Source: Nitrososphaerota archaeon (lineage in GTDB: Archaea; Thermoproteota; Nitrososphaeria; Nitrososphaerales; Gagatemarchaeaceae). From it: a stretch of DNA of 64,000 nucleotides. The notes beneath the pieces are model-generated. The model made no database searches, was not told where the DNA came from, and saw only the letters and a program-made list of their open reading frames with translations. The DNA is taken from NCBI GenBank assembly GCA_029785615.1, contig JAFLZH010000005.1, forward strand, positions 1-64,000, in the 5' to 3' direction. This document shows, piece by piece, positions 25,151 through 33,678 of this stretch. Position numbers and translations under genes: made by a program. How positions within the stretch are numbered: position 1 is the first letter of the stretch; each line of letters starts with the position of its first letter.

Positions 25151-26557
25151 GTGACGAACATCGAAGGGCTCACCGCACGCTACAGGGCACTGGCTCCGAG
25201 CCTGTTGAAGATGGCCACCGACGGGAAGAGGATCCTCGTCGTGACACACATAGACGCGGACGGCCTCTGCAGCGGGTCGGCCGTGTTCGCCGCGCTCAAG
25301 CGAAAAGGCGCCAACGTCGCCCTCCGCACCGTCCCCGACCTCGACGCCAAGACTGTCCTGTCGCTGAAAGAACTGGGGCACGAGTTCCACATCTTCACAG
25401 ACCTCGGATCAACCTTGGTCAGGGAGCTCGAGGCGGCTTTCGGGGGGGACTTCCTCGTCATCGACCACCACCAGATTTCAGAGGCTGACATGGCAAACCG
25501 CAGCGTAATCAACGCCTGGGCTTATGGCTTCGACGGGGGGAAGGAGGCGTGCTCTTCGGCGATGGCCTACTTCTTCGCCGCAGCCCTCGACCAGGCCAAC
25601 GCGGACCTCTCGCCCCTCGCAGTCGTGGGGGCCGTAGCGGACCGCCAGGACGCCGGGCCCGGGAGGTCGCTGACTGGTCTCAACAGAGCCGCCCTTGGGG
25701 ACGCCCAGTCGCGTGGGCTGATGTCTGTGACCACAGACCTCATGTTCACCGGGCGAGAGACGAGGCCGGTCCACGAGGCGGTGGCGCTGACGTCCACGCC
25801 GCTCTTGAAGGGACTGACAGGCAGCAAGGACGCGGTCCTCGCTCTGCTGCACCAGTCCGGGCTCACTCTGAAGGATGGCGGTTCCTGGCGCACCGTCTCG
25901 TCCCTCTCCCAGGACGAGAAGAAGAGGCTCGTCGAGGCCCTCGCGGGGGTCGTGGGCCCTCAGGAAGGTGCAAGCGACGCGCTCGCGGGTATCTTCGGAG
26001 AGGTGTACACACTGCGGTTCGAGGATGCTTTCACGCCGTTGAGGGATGCGAGGGAGTTCGGAACGCTCCTGAACTCCTGCGGAAGGATGGGCGCTTCGGG
26101 GACAGGCATCTCGGTCTGCCTGGGAGACAGGTCCCAGGCCCTGAAGGCCGCCATGAAGTCCTTGTCCGAGTACAGGAGCGGGATAAACAAGGCGCTGAGC
26201 GGTCTCACCTCGGAGCCGTCGAGAATGGAGCGGCACGGCAGCCTTGTCTTCGTGAATGGAGAGGGACTGGTGGACGAAAAGCTGTTGGGTCCCGTGATTT
26301 CCATACTCACTTCCACCCCTGAGTTCAAAGACAAGGTGGTCGTGGGGAGGGCCACGGGGAGGGATGCGGAGGTCAAGATCTCATCCAGGGTGGGGGACGC
26401 CTTCGCCGGCGAGGTGAACCTGGGTCTGCTCATGAAGGAGGCAGCAGAGGCTGTGGACGGGGTCGGAGGAGGGCATGAGATGGCGGCCGGCGCCAAGATA
26501 CCTTCATCGAGGACGGATACATTCTCGAAGGCAGTACTGGCGAGGGTTGCCGGTTGA
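25151..26557 (+). CDS. DHH-family exonuclease (archaeal RecJ/GAN-like)
   Basis: This 468-aa DHH-DHHA1 phosphoesterase shows motif I THIDADGLCSG, a DHH motif in VIDHHQ, GAVADRQD, and the DHHA1 motif GVGGGHEMAAGAKIP near the C terminus. Archaeal homologues are single-strand exonucleases related to RecJ and Cdc45 that can bind GINS. Catalytic Asp/His residues appear retained, so it should be active. It starts with GTG 15 nt after rps15, and its stop overlaps the pcc1 start (TTGA). The S15-RecJ-Pcc1 order is a recurrent archaeal arrangement. Confidence 0.9.
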   Translation: MTNIEGLTARYRALAPSLLKMATDGKRILVVTHIDADGLCSGSAVFAALKRKGANVALRTVPDLDAKTVLSLKELGHEFHIFTDLGSTLVRELEAAFGGDFLVIDHHQISEADMANRSVINAWAYGFDGGKEACSSAMAYFFAAALDQANADLSPLAVVGAVADRQDAGPGRSLTGLNRAALGDAQSRGLMSVTTDLMFTGRETRPVHEAVALTSTPLLKGLTGSKDAVLALLHQSGLTLKDGGSWRTVSSLSQDEKKRLVEALAGVVGPQEGASDALAGIFGEVYTLRFEDAFTPLRDAREFGTLLNSCGRMGASGTGISVCLGDRSQALKAAMKSLSEYRSGINKALSGLTSEPSRMERHGSLVFVNGEGLVDEKLLGPVISILTSTPEFKDKVVVGRATGRDAEVKISSRVGDAFAGEVNLGLLMKEAAEAVDGVGGGHEMAAGAKIPSSRTDTFSKAVLARVAG

Positions 26558-26808
26558 AGACTCAAGTCGAACTGCGGGTCGGTTGCAGGGACGACCTGAC
26601 GGTGAAGAGCCTGGCGTCCGTCCTCGCTCCTGATAACGAGGGCGCGCCTCGGGGGATGAAGCTGGTCTCGGCGGTGGAGGCGGACGGCCTGAAGTTCACT
26701 GTCGACTCCGACTCCGCCTCCAGCTCGCTATCGACTGCCCTGGCCGTCCTGAGGGACGCGACGCTCTTCGAAGAGGTATGGCTTTTATCGCAACCGAAGC
26801 AGGGTTGA
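26554..26808 (+). CDS. pcc1: KEOPS subunit Pcc1
   Basis: This 84-aa protein matches the small Pcc1 fold: LASVLAPDNEGAPRGMKL, then ADGLKFTVDSDS and a C-terminal helix SSLSTALAVLRDATLF. Pcc1 dimerises two Kae1 units. The start is TTG overlapping the nuclease stop (TTGA), so translation is probably coupled. It is followed 9 nt later by serS. Confidence 0.88.
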   Translation: MKTQVELRVGCRDDLTVKSLASVLAPDNEGAPRGMKLVSAVEADGLKFTVDSDSASSSLSTALAVLRDATLFEEVWLLSQPKQG

Positions 26809-26817
26809 GACAGCACA

Positions 26818-28098
26818 ATGTTAGACGTAAAGCTCCTGAGGGAAGACCCCGAAACAATCAGGGCAGATCTCAGGAAGAGGGGAATGTCCGACAAGCTGCA
26901 CCTCGTGGACGACGCCATCAAGGCTGACACTGAATGGAGAACGGCCAAGACCCAGGCGGAAGCTCTACGCCACGAGCTCAACGAGGCCAACCGGGTCATC
27001 GCCGACCTGGCCCGGAACAAGCAGCCCATACAGGCCGAGCAATCGAAGGTAGCTGAATTCTCGAAGCGCCTCGATGGCTTCGCGGAAGCGCAGGACGAGC
27101 AACAGCGGACCCTGGAGAGCATCTTGATGTCTCTCCCGAACATACTCCACGAGAGCGTGCCGGTGGGGAAGGACGACGCCGAGAATGTGACCGTCCGGAC
27201 CTGGGGGACGGAGCGGACATTCGAGTTCGAACCCAAGGACCACGTCGAAGTGCTCGCTGGCCTGGGTATGGTCGACATGGAGCGGGCGGCGAAGATCTCT
27301 GGCGCCCGCTTCTTCATCCTCAAGGGGGATGCGGTGAAGCTCGAACACGCCATCATGAGATATGCCATTGACGCCGTCTCTGCCAAGGGGTTCGTCCCAG
27401 TGGAGCCTCCATTCATGATGAGGCGCCAGCCCTACGGTGGGGTGACAGACCTGAGCGACTTCGGACCGGTAATCTACAAAGTGGAGGGGGAGGACCTGTA
27501 CATGATCGCGACATCTGAGCACCCCCTGGTAGCCATGCACTCCGACGAGATACTATCAGGAAGTGAGCTCCCACTGAAGTACTGCGGCTTCTCGCCCTGT
27601 TTCAGGGTCGAGGCCGGCGCCCACGGAAAGGACACCAAGGGGATCTTCAGGACTCACCAGTTCTACAAGGTCGAGCAGGTCGCCTTTGCCCGACCGGAGG
27701 AAAGTTGGGCCCTCCACGAGCAGCTGATAGCGAACGCCGAGGGTGTCTTCAAGAGCCTGGGGCTCCGCTACCGGGTGGTCAACGTCTGTACCGGGGACAT
27801 GGGGACCGTCGCTGCGAAGAAGTACGACCTCGAAGCTTGGATGCCCGTCCAGGGCAAGTTCAGGGAGATGGTGTCATGCAGCAACTGCACTGACTACCAG
27901 TCCAGGCGGCTGAAAATCCGGTTCCGAGACAAGCAGAGCGAGGCGACCAGGCTGGTCCACACCCTGAACTCCACGGCCGTCACTACCAGGGCCCTGGTTG
28001 CCATTGTAGAGAATTTCCAGCAGGAGGACGGCACAGTGACAATACCCGCGCCCCTCGTCCCATACATGGGGGGGATTGACCGCCTCCGCAGACGCTGA
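26818..28098 (+). CDS. serS: Seryl-tRNA synthetase
   Basis: This 426-aa class IIa synthetase of the common (not methanogen-type) form has an N-terminal coiled-coil arm at about 30-105 and a catalytic core with TSEHPL, motif 2 FRVEAGAHGKDTKGIFRTHQFYKVE and motif 3 NSTAVTTRALVAIVENFQ. The length and motifs are complete. Its 3' end overlaps rps3ae by 23 nt, so translation of the two may be coupled. Confidence 0.97.
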   Translation: MLDVKLLREDPETIRADLRKRGMSDKLHLVDDAIKADTEWRTAKTQAEALRHELNEANRVIADLARNKQPIQAEQSKVAEFSKRLDGFAEAQDEQQRTLESILMSLPNILHESVPVGKDDAENVTVRTWGTERTFEFEPKDHVEVLAGLGMVDMERAAKISGARFFILKGDAVKLEHAIMRYAIDAVSAKGFVPVEPPFMMRRQPYGGVTDLSDFGPVIYKVEGEDLYMIATSEHPLVAMHSDEILSGSELPLKYCGFSPCFRVEAGAHGKDTKGIFRTHQFYKVEQVAFARPEESWALHEQLIANAEGVFKSLGLRYRVVNVCTGDMGTVAAKKYDLEAWMPVQGKFREMVSCSNCTDYQSRRLKIRFRDKQSEATRLVHTLNSTAVTTRALVAIVENFQQEDGTVTIPAPLVPYMGGIDRLRRR

Positions 28099-28756
28099 GA
28101 TTATAAGCGAGATTCGAAAGGGGCGCCTTGGTTTGCCAAAGAAAGTGGCGAAGATCAGGGACAAATGGAAGCTCAAGTCCTGGGTCACCGTGACCGCCTC
28201 CCCCTCCTTCGGGAACGCCCCGATAGCGCGCGTCCCACTCACGGACGTCGAGAGGCCCGCCGGGAGAGTCATAGAAACGACACTCTACGACATACTGAAG
28301 CAGGATCCGCAGCACTACGCCTTCAAACTCTTCTTCCAGATCGATAGGGTGGAGGGTGAGACCGCCTACACGGTGTTCAAGGGCCACGAATATTCGAGGG
28401 AGTTCCTCAGGAGCCTGATCCGAAGAGGCTCATCCATGTCGGATTTCATCAAGGACTATACCACCAAAGACGGATACGTTGTCAGGGTCTACTGCACTGC
28501 GCTCTCTCAGGGCAAGATGAACACCTCGAAGAAGCGCGACCTCAGGCTCATCATGGACAAAGTGATAGGTGAGAAGGCCGCAGGCATGAACTACGAAGGG
28601 TTCGCCCAGGAGCTGGTGCTCCAGAAGGTAGCCTCGGACGTCTACAACGAGGCCAAGAAGATCACCCACCTGAGACACGTCGGGGTGAGGAAGAGCAAAC
28701 TGATCGCGAGGCCGGAGCCGCGGAAGGTCGAGCAGCTAGCCCCTCTTGCCGCTTGA
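28076..28756 (+). CDS. rps3ae: 30S ribosomal protein eS1 (S3Ae)
   Basis: This 226-aa protein has the archaeal S3Ae pattern: KVAKIRDKWKLKSWVTVTASPSF, GRVIETTLYDI, YTTKDGYVVRVYC and RLIMDKVIGEKA. The start is TTG inside serS. The stop overlaps the convergent ychF gene by 21 nt. It belongs to the uS15-to-eS1 translation cluster. Confidence 0.95.
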   Translation: MTASADAEIISEIRKGRLGLPKKVAKIRDKWKLKSWVTVTASPSFGNAPIARVPLTDVERPAGRVIETTLYDILKQDPQHYAFKLFFQIDRVEGETAYTVFKGHEYSREFLRSLIRRGSSMSDFIKDYTTKDGYVVRVYCTALSQGKMNTSKKRDLRLIMDKVIGEKAAGMNYEGFAQELVLQKVASDVYNEAKKITHLRHVGVRKSKLIARPEPRKVEQLAPLAA

Positions 28757-29941
28757 CACGATCTTCAGGATATCTCTGTTCTGCAGCCTGTAGTCTCCTG
28801 CCAGCCTCTTCCCGGTCCTAGCGTCGACCGCGTAGAGGAAGCCCTCGGCCAGGTCGCTGTGCACTGTCCGGGCAAGGTCGAGGGCTGTGGACCCGCCCTT
28901 CATCACGAACGCGTCAGGGAGCACCCTTCCATCTTTGTCGGTGAGCTTCGTCTCGTCTTCCACAGGGAACACCACTATGGCCTTCAGGAGCCCGAAGAAT
29001 GCCCCGTTGACCGCCTCTTGGACGCCCGTCCCGCCATAGACCCTCATCACTTTGTCTTCCACCATCCTCAGGGCTGCAGCCTGCGCCCCAGACAGCTTCC
29101 CTTGGTCTGGGACGGTGAACCCCTTGTCTCCAGGGGAGTAGGTGACAAGGCCACGCTCGGCTGCCCGGCGGAGCAGGAGCTCCGCCTCCGAAGCGCAGGG
29201 GATGACCTGCCTCCCAGTCCGTCTGAGACTCTCGATGTTCTGGGATGAAGTCGGAAGGTCAGCCTTGTTGGCTGCGATTAGAGAAGGCTTCGTCAGCTTC
29301 CTCGTCTCTATGACGAACTGCATGATCTGGTCGTCCGTCCAGCTGCTCGGTTTTTCTGTGCGGAGGCGTAAGCGGAGGACGACGTCCTCGACGTCCGCAA
29401 GCGTCACCGACAGGCCGGAAAGCCGCTCAGCCAGGTGGTCTGTCACCTTCCCCCCTGTCTGTTCCAGGGACCGGGTAGCCTTCTCCCAGTCCCGCTTCAG
29501 GATGCCGTACATCCACAGATCGAACTCACGTTCGACCATTTCGATGTCTTCTGCGGGATCATGGCTCCCAGGGGGGACCTTCCTGCCTTCGAGGTCGGTA
29601 GAACCTGAGGCGTCGATTACCTGGACCAGCGCGTCTGCCTGCCTCAGGTCATCCAGGAACTGGTTTCCTAACCCCTTCCCCTTGGAAGCCCCTTCCACCA
29701 GCCCGGCGACGTCGACCACCTTCACCGGGACCAGCCTCTTCCCGTCTACGCAGATCGAGCTCCTGGGGGTGTCTACCACGCCAAGCTCTTTGCAGACGCA
29801 CTGAGTGACGATGTGCGCTACGCCCATGTTGGGCTTGACCGTGGTGAATGGATAGTCCGCTATCTGCACATCCTTCAGGGTGGCGGCCGCGAAGAAGGTC
29901 GACTTGCCGACATTAGGTTTGCCGACGACTCCCACTAGCAC
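28736..29941 (-). CDS. YchF/OLA1-family P-loop ATPase with TGS domain
   Basis: This 401-aa Obg-related NTPase has the Walker A GKPNVGKST at residues 7-15, DYPFTTVKPN switch region, DVAGLVEGASKGKGLG, and the guanine-site equivalent AANKAD. The C-terminal TGS domain has TDKDGRVLPDAFVMKGGSTALDLARTVH. The length is typical of the archaeal branch. The role is ribosome-associated and probably stress-linked, but not defined. The GTG start is 26-27 nt from a symmetrical TATA element shared with the divergent flavoprotein gene. Confidence 0.92.
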   Translation of the reverse strand: MLVGVVGKPNVGKSTFFAAATLKDVQIADYPFTTVKPNMGVAHIVTQCVCKELGVVDTPRSSICVDGKRLVPVKVVDVAGLVEGASKGKGLGNQFLDDLRQADALVQVIDASGSTDLEGRKVPPGSHDPAEDIEMVEREFDLWMYGILKRDWEKATRSLEQTGGKVTDHLAERLSGLSVTLADVEDVVLRLRLRTEKPSSWTDDQIMQFVIETRKLTKPSLIAANKADLPTSSQNIESLRRTGRQVIPCASEAELLLRRAAERGLVTYSPGDKGFTVPDQGKLSGAQAAALRMVEDKVMRVYGGTGVQEAVNGAFFGLLKAIVVFPVEDETKLTDKDGRVLPDAFVMKGGSTALDLARTVHSDLAEGFLYAVDARTGKRLAGDYRLQNRDILKIVSSGKRG

Positions 29942-29963
29942 GTTCCATCCGCCCGGTCCGCCT

Positions 29964-29971
29964 GTTATAAC
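29964..29971. promoter_or_regulatory. Perfectly symmetrical bidirectional TATA element
   Basis: GTTATAAC is palindromic. Its centre (29967.5) is 26.5 nt from the ychF GTG and 27.5 nt from the divergent ATG at 29995. It is the only AT-rich element in the 53-bp gap, so one site probably directs leaderless transcription both ways. Confidence 0.65.
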
Positions 29972-29994
29972 GTCTCAGTGAGCGGTCCGTCTCC

Positions 29995-31230
29995 ATGTCC
30001 AGGGTCCTGATAGTGGGAGGCGGCACCGCGGGCACTGCAGCGGCCGAGGAATGCGCCATGCAAGGGGCCGACGCCATGATCATCGACCGGCTGGAAGAAC
30101 CAGAGCCACCTTGGGCATCGTGGCCTGACTTCCTGTCGAGTCCCGAAGGCCAGGGCCGCGCTGTTTCCGGCCCGGTCACCAGGGTTGATGCTTGCGCCTC
30201 TGTCCGCGGGACCGAGATAATCGCAGTCCGCAAAGGAGAGGCGGTCGCCTCCAACGGGTCGCTCTTCCGCGCCGACTCTCTGGTCTTGGCTGCTGGCTCC
30301 CGCTTTGAGCCGCCCGTGGCCCAAGGACTCCGCAAGCCAGGCTCCTTCGTTCTGGACTCCGCCGCGCGGTACAAAGAACTTGGCTCCGCCAGCGCCTCGG
30401 CCGACCGGATACTCATCTGTGGCGAGGGCGCCAGAGGGCTCCAAGTCGCCGAGCGGCTCTCCGTTCGAGGCACGAAGGTTTCCCTGATGGTCTCGTGTTG
30501 GCAGCCGGCGAAGCCAAGCCCGCCGGTGTTGGAGGTCATCTCGGACGCGGCCCGTGCGAGGGGGATCAGCCTCGTTACCGGGAGAGTCCACAGGGTAGTT
30601 GGCCTCGCGCGCGCGGAGGCGGTGATCGCGGGTGGAGAGGTGGTCCCATGCGGGGCCCTCGCCTTCGTCCCCCGGCGGATTCCAGTGACGGTCCCGCTCG
30701 CCGGGCTTCTTGGTCGCAGCGGCGGGGTCATGGTCGACAGGTGCCTCAGGGCAAGCGTACCGGGGGTCTTCGCGGCTGGTGGATGTGCCGAACTAGACGG
30801 GTCCCTCCCGCCTGGAGTCGCGCTGGACGGTGAGGCAAGGCTGACCGGGAGGGCCGCGGGCGCAAACTCCGCCGGGGCGAACGTCCGCATCAGCGCGGTC
30901 CGCTCTTGGTGCCTGACGGTCTTTGGGCTTAGGTGGTCCAGGGCGGGCCCGGACGCGACGACCTGCGGGTCATTGGGTATGGACCTAAGGGCGATAGGGC
31001 GGCGGTGGCACGAAGACTCAGCGTGCGGCCTAGTCTATGAGAGGAACACTGGAAGGGTGATTGGTGCAGAGGTTGTCGAGCCTGCCGGCTCCCCCTCTGC
31101 AGGCCTTGGCTGCTCCGCCTCAGGCTCTGCTACGCTGAAGTCTTTGGCTTACGGGTGCACGGGTTCAAGCGATATATCTGCGATATCTGACACCGCCAGG
31201 CTGGGGCTTACGTCATGGTCAGGGTGCTAG
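29995..31230 (+). CDS. FAD-dependent pyridine nucleotide-disulfide-type oxidoreductase
   Basis: This 411-aa protein has an FAD-binding LIVGGGTAGTAAAEECA at the N terminus, LVLAAGSRFEPP, a second dinucleotide fold (ILICGEGARGLQVAERL), and GVFAAGGCAELDG for the flavin ribityl contact. There is no redox CxxxxC pair in the N-terminal domain, so it is not a disulfide reductase. The last 100 or so residues carry a diverged dimerisation domain with several Cys. The substrate is unknown. It overlaps the next gene by 16 nt. Confidence 0.75.
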   Translation: MSRVLIVGGGTAGTAAAEECAMQGADAMIIDRLEEPEPPWASWPDFLSSPEGQGRAVSGPVTRVDACASVRGTEIIAVRKGEAVASNGSLFRADSLVLAAGSRFEPPVAQGLRKPGSFVLDSAARYKELGSASASADRILICGEGARGLQVAERLSVRGTKVSLMVSCWQPAKPSPPVLEVISDAARARGISLVTGRVHRVVGLARAEAVIAGGEVVPCGALAFVPRRIPVTVPLAGLLGRSGGVMVDRCLRASVPGVFAAGGCAELDGSLPPGVALDGEARLTGRAAGANSAGANVRISAVRSWCLTVFGLRWSRAGPDATTCGSLGMDLRAIGRRWHEDSACGLVYERNTGRVIGAEVVEPAGSPSAGLGCSASGSATLKSLAYGCTGSSDISAISDTARLGLTSWSGC

Positions 31231-32126
31231 TTTGCGACCACGTCGAGATTGAGCGGCTCTCGCTGGGGCCGTCCTTCGAAGTGGACTACAGGCCAGCTCT
31301 GAGCAGAGAGGAGCTGCTCTCGGTCGCTGGCAACTACGAGGTGCTTGTCGTGAGGAGCAGGACCAAGGTTGACCGTGAGGTCCTGGAGAGGGCGAACCGG
31401 CTCAAGCTCGTCGCCCGCCCTGGGACTGGCCTGGACAACGTGGACGTGGGTTTCGCCAAGGAGAGAGGCGTAGCTGTCGTGAACAGCCCCGAATCCTTGG
31501 TGGAGGCAGTTGCGGAGCAGGTGGTCATGGTCATGCTTGCCCTTAGCAGGAAGCTGATACGAGCGGACACAGGCACCAGGTCAGGTAAGTGGGAGAAGAA
31601 CGGCCTGGTCGGCAGGGAAATGAAAGGGAAGGTCCTCGGGGTGGTAGGGTTCGGCAGGATCGGCAGGCGAATAGCCGAGGTAGGCAAGGCCTTGGGTATG
31701 TCAACACTTGCCTACGATGTCATCTCCGTCCCTCCGGATGTCCTGGGGCCTCTGAGCGCCAGGATGGTGTCCCTAGACGAGCTCTTTTCGTCCTCTGACT
31801 ACATAACACTCCACGTCCCCCTGACCCCTGAAACTGCGCACATGGTCGACGCCTCACGCATTGCCAGGATGAAGGACAGGTCTGTGCTGGTCAACATGTC
31901 AAGGGGCGGGGTGGTGGACGAAGACGCACTCGCTTCGGCTCTTAGGGAGGGGAGGCTCGGCGGGGCAGCGTTGGACGTCTTCGAGAAGGAGCCTCCCTCG
32001 GGGGCCATCCTCTCGGCCCCCAACGCAATCCTCACCCCTCACATAGGCGGCCAGACCGAGGAGGCACAGGAGAACGCCATCGAGGTCGTCGGGGAGAAGG
32101 TCAGGGCTTTCTTCAAAGCCCCCTGA
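31215..32126 (+). CDS. serA: D-2-hydroxyacid dehydrogenase (3-phosphoglycerate dehydrogenase-like)
   Basis: This 303-aa NAD enzyme has substrate-domain RPGTGLDNVDV, the Rossmann motif GVVGFGRIGRRIAEVG, catalytic Arg in NMSRGGVVDE, Glu in DVFEKEPP and His in LTPHIGGQTEEAQ. It lacks the C-terminal ACT regulatory domain of longer SerA proteins. The most likely job is the first step of serine synthesis, but related acids cannot be excluded. It overlaps the flavoprotein gene by 16 nt. Confidence 0.82.
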   Translation: MVRVLVCDHVEIERLSLGPSFEVDYRPALSREELLSVAGNYEVLVVRSRTKVDREVLERANRLKLVARPGTGLDNVDVGFAKERGVAVVNSPESLVEAVAEQVVMVMLALSRKLIRADTGTRSGKWEKNGLVGREMKGKVLGVVGFGRIGRRIAEVGKALGMSTLAYDVISVPPDVLGPLSARMVSLDELFSSSDYITLHVPLTPETAHMVDASRIARMKDRSVLVNMSRGGVVDEDALASALREGRLGGAALDVFEKEPPSGAILSAPNAILTPHIGGQTEEAQENAIEVVGEKVRAFFKAP

Positions 32127-32172
32127 GACGCCCCGGGAACGTTTATTTGCCGACCGGGAACGAGGCGCCCAA

Positions 32173-32634
32173 ATGCCCATGTACAGCCAGATTTCCAAGA
32201 CCTGGCAGCAAATCTTCCACGAAAAGGGAGGGGATATGAAGACCAGGGCCGTCGAACTCAGAAGGCAGCCCGCTGCGGTCAGGGTAGATCGCCCCTGGAG
32301 GCTGGACAGGGCCAGGGCCCTCGGGTACAAGGCGAAGGAGGGGGTCATAGTGGTCAGGATGCGTGTCTCGCGAGGCGGGATGCGAAAGCAGAGGCCTACC
32401 TCGGGGAGGAGGCCGAAGCACATGGGGGTGCTCAAGATAAAATCTGCGGTGTCTTCGAAGCAGGTCGCAGAGAGGAGGATCCAGGAGAGGCATCCTAACA
32501 TGAAGGTCCTTGGGTCCTACCCTGTTTGGGAGGACGGGATGCACGCGTGGTATGAGTGTATCCTGGTCGACCCGCTGAATCCTGCAATCAGAAAGGACTA
32601 CGACTACAGGCGAGCGCTCGGGATAGTAAGCTAA
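32173..32634 (+). CDS. rpl15e: 50S ribosomal protein eL15
   Basis: This 153-aa basic protein has the family pattern RRQPAAVRVDRPWRLDRARALGYKAKEG and VRVSRGGMRKQRP. It binds 23S rRNA. A GTTTATTTGC box near 32140 lies about 30 nt before the ATG. The stop is followed by a T5 run and the convergent flavoprotein stop 3 bp away. Confidence 0.95.
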   Translation: MPMYSQISKTWQQIFHEKGGDMKTRAVELRRQPAAVRVDRPWRLDRARALGYKAKEGVIVVRMRVSRGGMRKQRPTSGRRPKHMGVLKIKSAVSSKQVAERRIQERHPNMKVLGSYPVWEDGMHAWYECILVDPLNPAIRKDYDYRRALGIVS

Positions 32635-32636
32635 GC

Positions 32637-33632
32637 TTACTTTTTCATCTCGCTGCTGTGACCTGGGAACACCTTCGACCCTGGATCGACATAGGCTTTG
32701 GCGACGTTGACTGCCAGGGCCGCCTGGGCGTATCCCGTCGCGATCAGGTTCAGCTTTATCCCGTCCAGGGGGCCGGCTACATCTCCGGCGACATAGACTC
32801 CTGGGATATTGGTCTCCATCTTTCCGTTGGCCCTGATCTCCCTGCCGTCGATTTGTAGCCCCCAGTCCTTTATCGGGCCGAGGTCTGCCCTGAACCCTAT
32901 GTTGACGAGTATGGCGTCGACGTCCAGCACCGTCTCGGCCTTCGACCTGTTGTCGAAGACGACCGCCTGGGTCACCGTGGAGCCGTCTCCCTTCACCTGA
33001 CTGACTTCATAGAACAGTTTGAGGTCTATGCCCGACTTCATCAGTTCGGCGACGTTTCCCTCGTGCGCCCTGAAGACGTCCCTCCTGTGCACCAGGGTGA
33101 TCTTCTTGGCCGTGTCCTTCATGTTCAGCGCCCAGTCTACGGCCGAGTCCCCGCCTCCGACTATGAGCAGGTTCTTGTCTCTGAAGGCGCTCTTGTCTTT
33201 GACGAAGTAGTACACCCCCTTCCCCTCGTAGTCCTCTGCCCCCCGCGCTTCCAGCCTGTTGGGCGAGAAAGCCCCTACGCCTGCCGCTATGAGGACCGCC
33301 TTCGAGTAGTGTTTGGTCCCCTTGCTAGTCTCGAGCTCGAAGGTGCCGTCGTTCCTGCGGAGTGACGTCACCCTCTCACCGAGGACCACAGTAGCGCCGT
33401 ATTGGAACGCCTGTTCGACCAGGCACTTGACCAAGTCCTTGGCCAGTATCTTGGAGTATCCGGGGACGTCGAAGATGTACTTCTCAGGATAGAGCACCGC
33501 GACCTGCCCTCCGGGCTCTTCCAAGGCGTCGATTACCTTCGTCTTCATCTGTCTGAGCCCAGCGTAGAACGTCGCGAACAGGCCGCTCGGCCCGGCGCCT
33601 ACAATCGTGATGTCATAGACGTCGCCGGCCAT
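32637..33632 (-). CDS. Thioredoxin reductase-like ferredoxin/flavodoxin-NADP reductase
   Basis: This 331-aa flavoprotein has VGAGPSGLFATFYAG for FAD, EPGGQVAVLYPEKYIFDVPGY, NADPH-binding IVGGGDSAVDWALNM, and GVYVAGDVAG near the C terminus. The CxxC pair of true thioredoxin reductases is absent, which matches the type-2 ferredoxin-NADP reductase group. It probably moves electrons between NADPH and ferredoxin. It stands alone between convergent eL15 and co-directional TruD. Confidence 0.88.
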   Translation of the reverse strand: MAGDVYDITIVGAGPSGLFATFYAGLRQMKTKVIDALEEPGGQVAVLYPEKYIFDVPGYSKILAKDLVKCLVEQAFQYGATVVLGERVTSLRRNDGTFELETSKGTKHYSKAVLIAAGVGAFSPNRLEARGAEDYEGKGVYYFVKDKSAFRDKNLLIVGGGDSAVDWALNMKDTAKKITLVHRRDVFRAHEGNVAELMKSGIDLKLFYEVSQVKGDGSTVTQAVVFDNRSKAETVLDVDAILVNIGFRADLGPIKDWGLQIDGREIRANGKMETNIPGVYVAGDVAGPLDGIKLNLIATGYAQAALAVNVAKAYVDPGSKVFPGHSSEMKK

Positions 33633-33678
33633 GGAACTCAGCCTTGGCCTCTGGACTCCACGTATAAGCGTTCATGGG

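Noticed and set aside
24797-25390. 197-aa minus-strand ORF
   Set aside because: It is antisense to uS15 and the DHH nuclease, and no motif was recognised.
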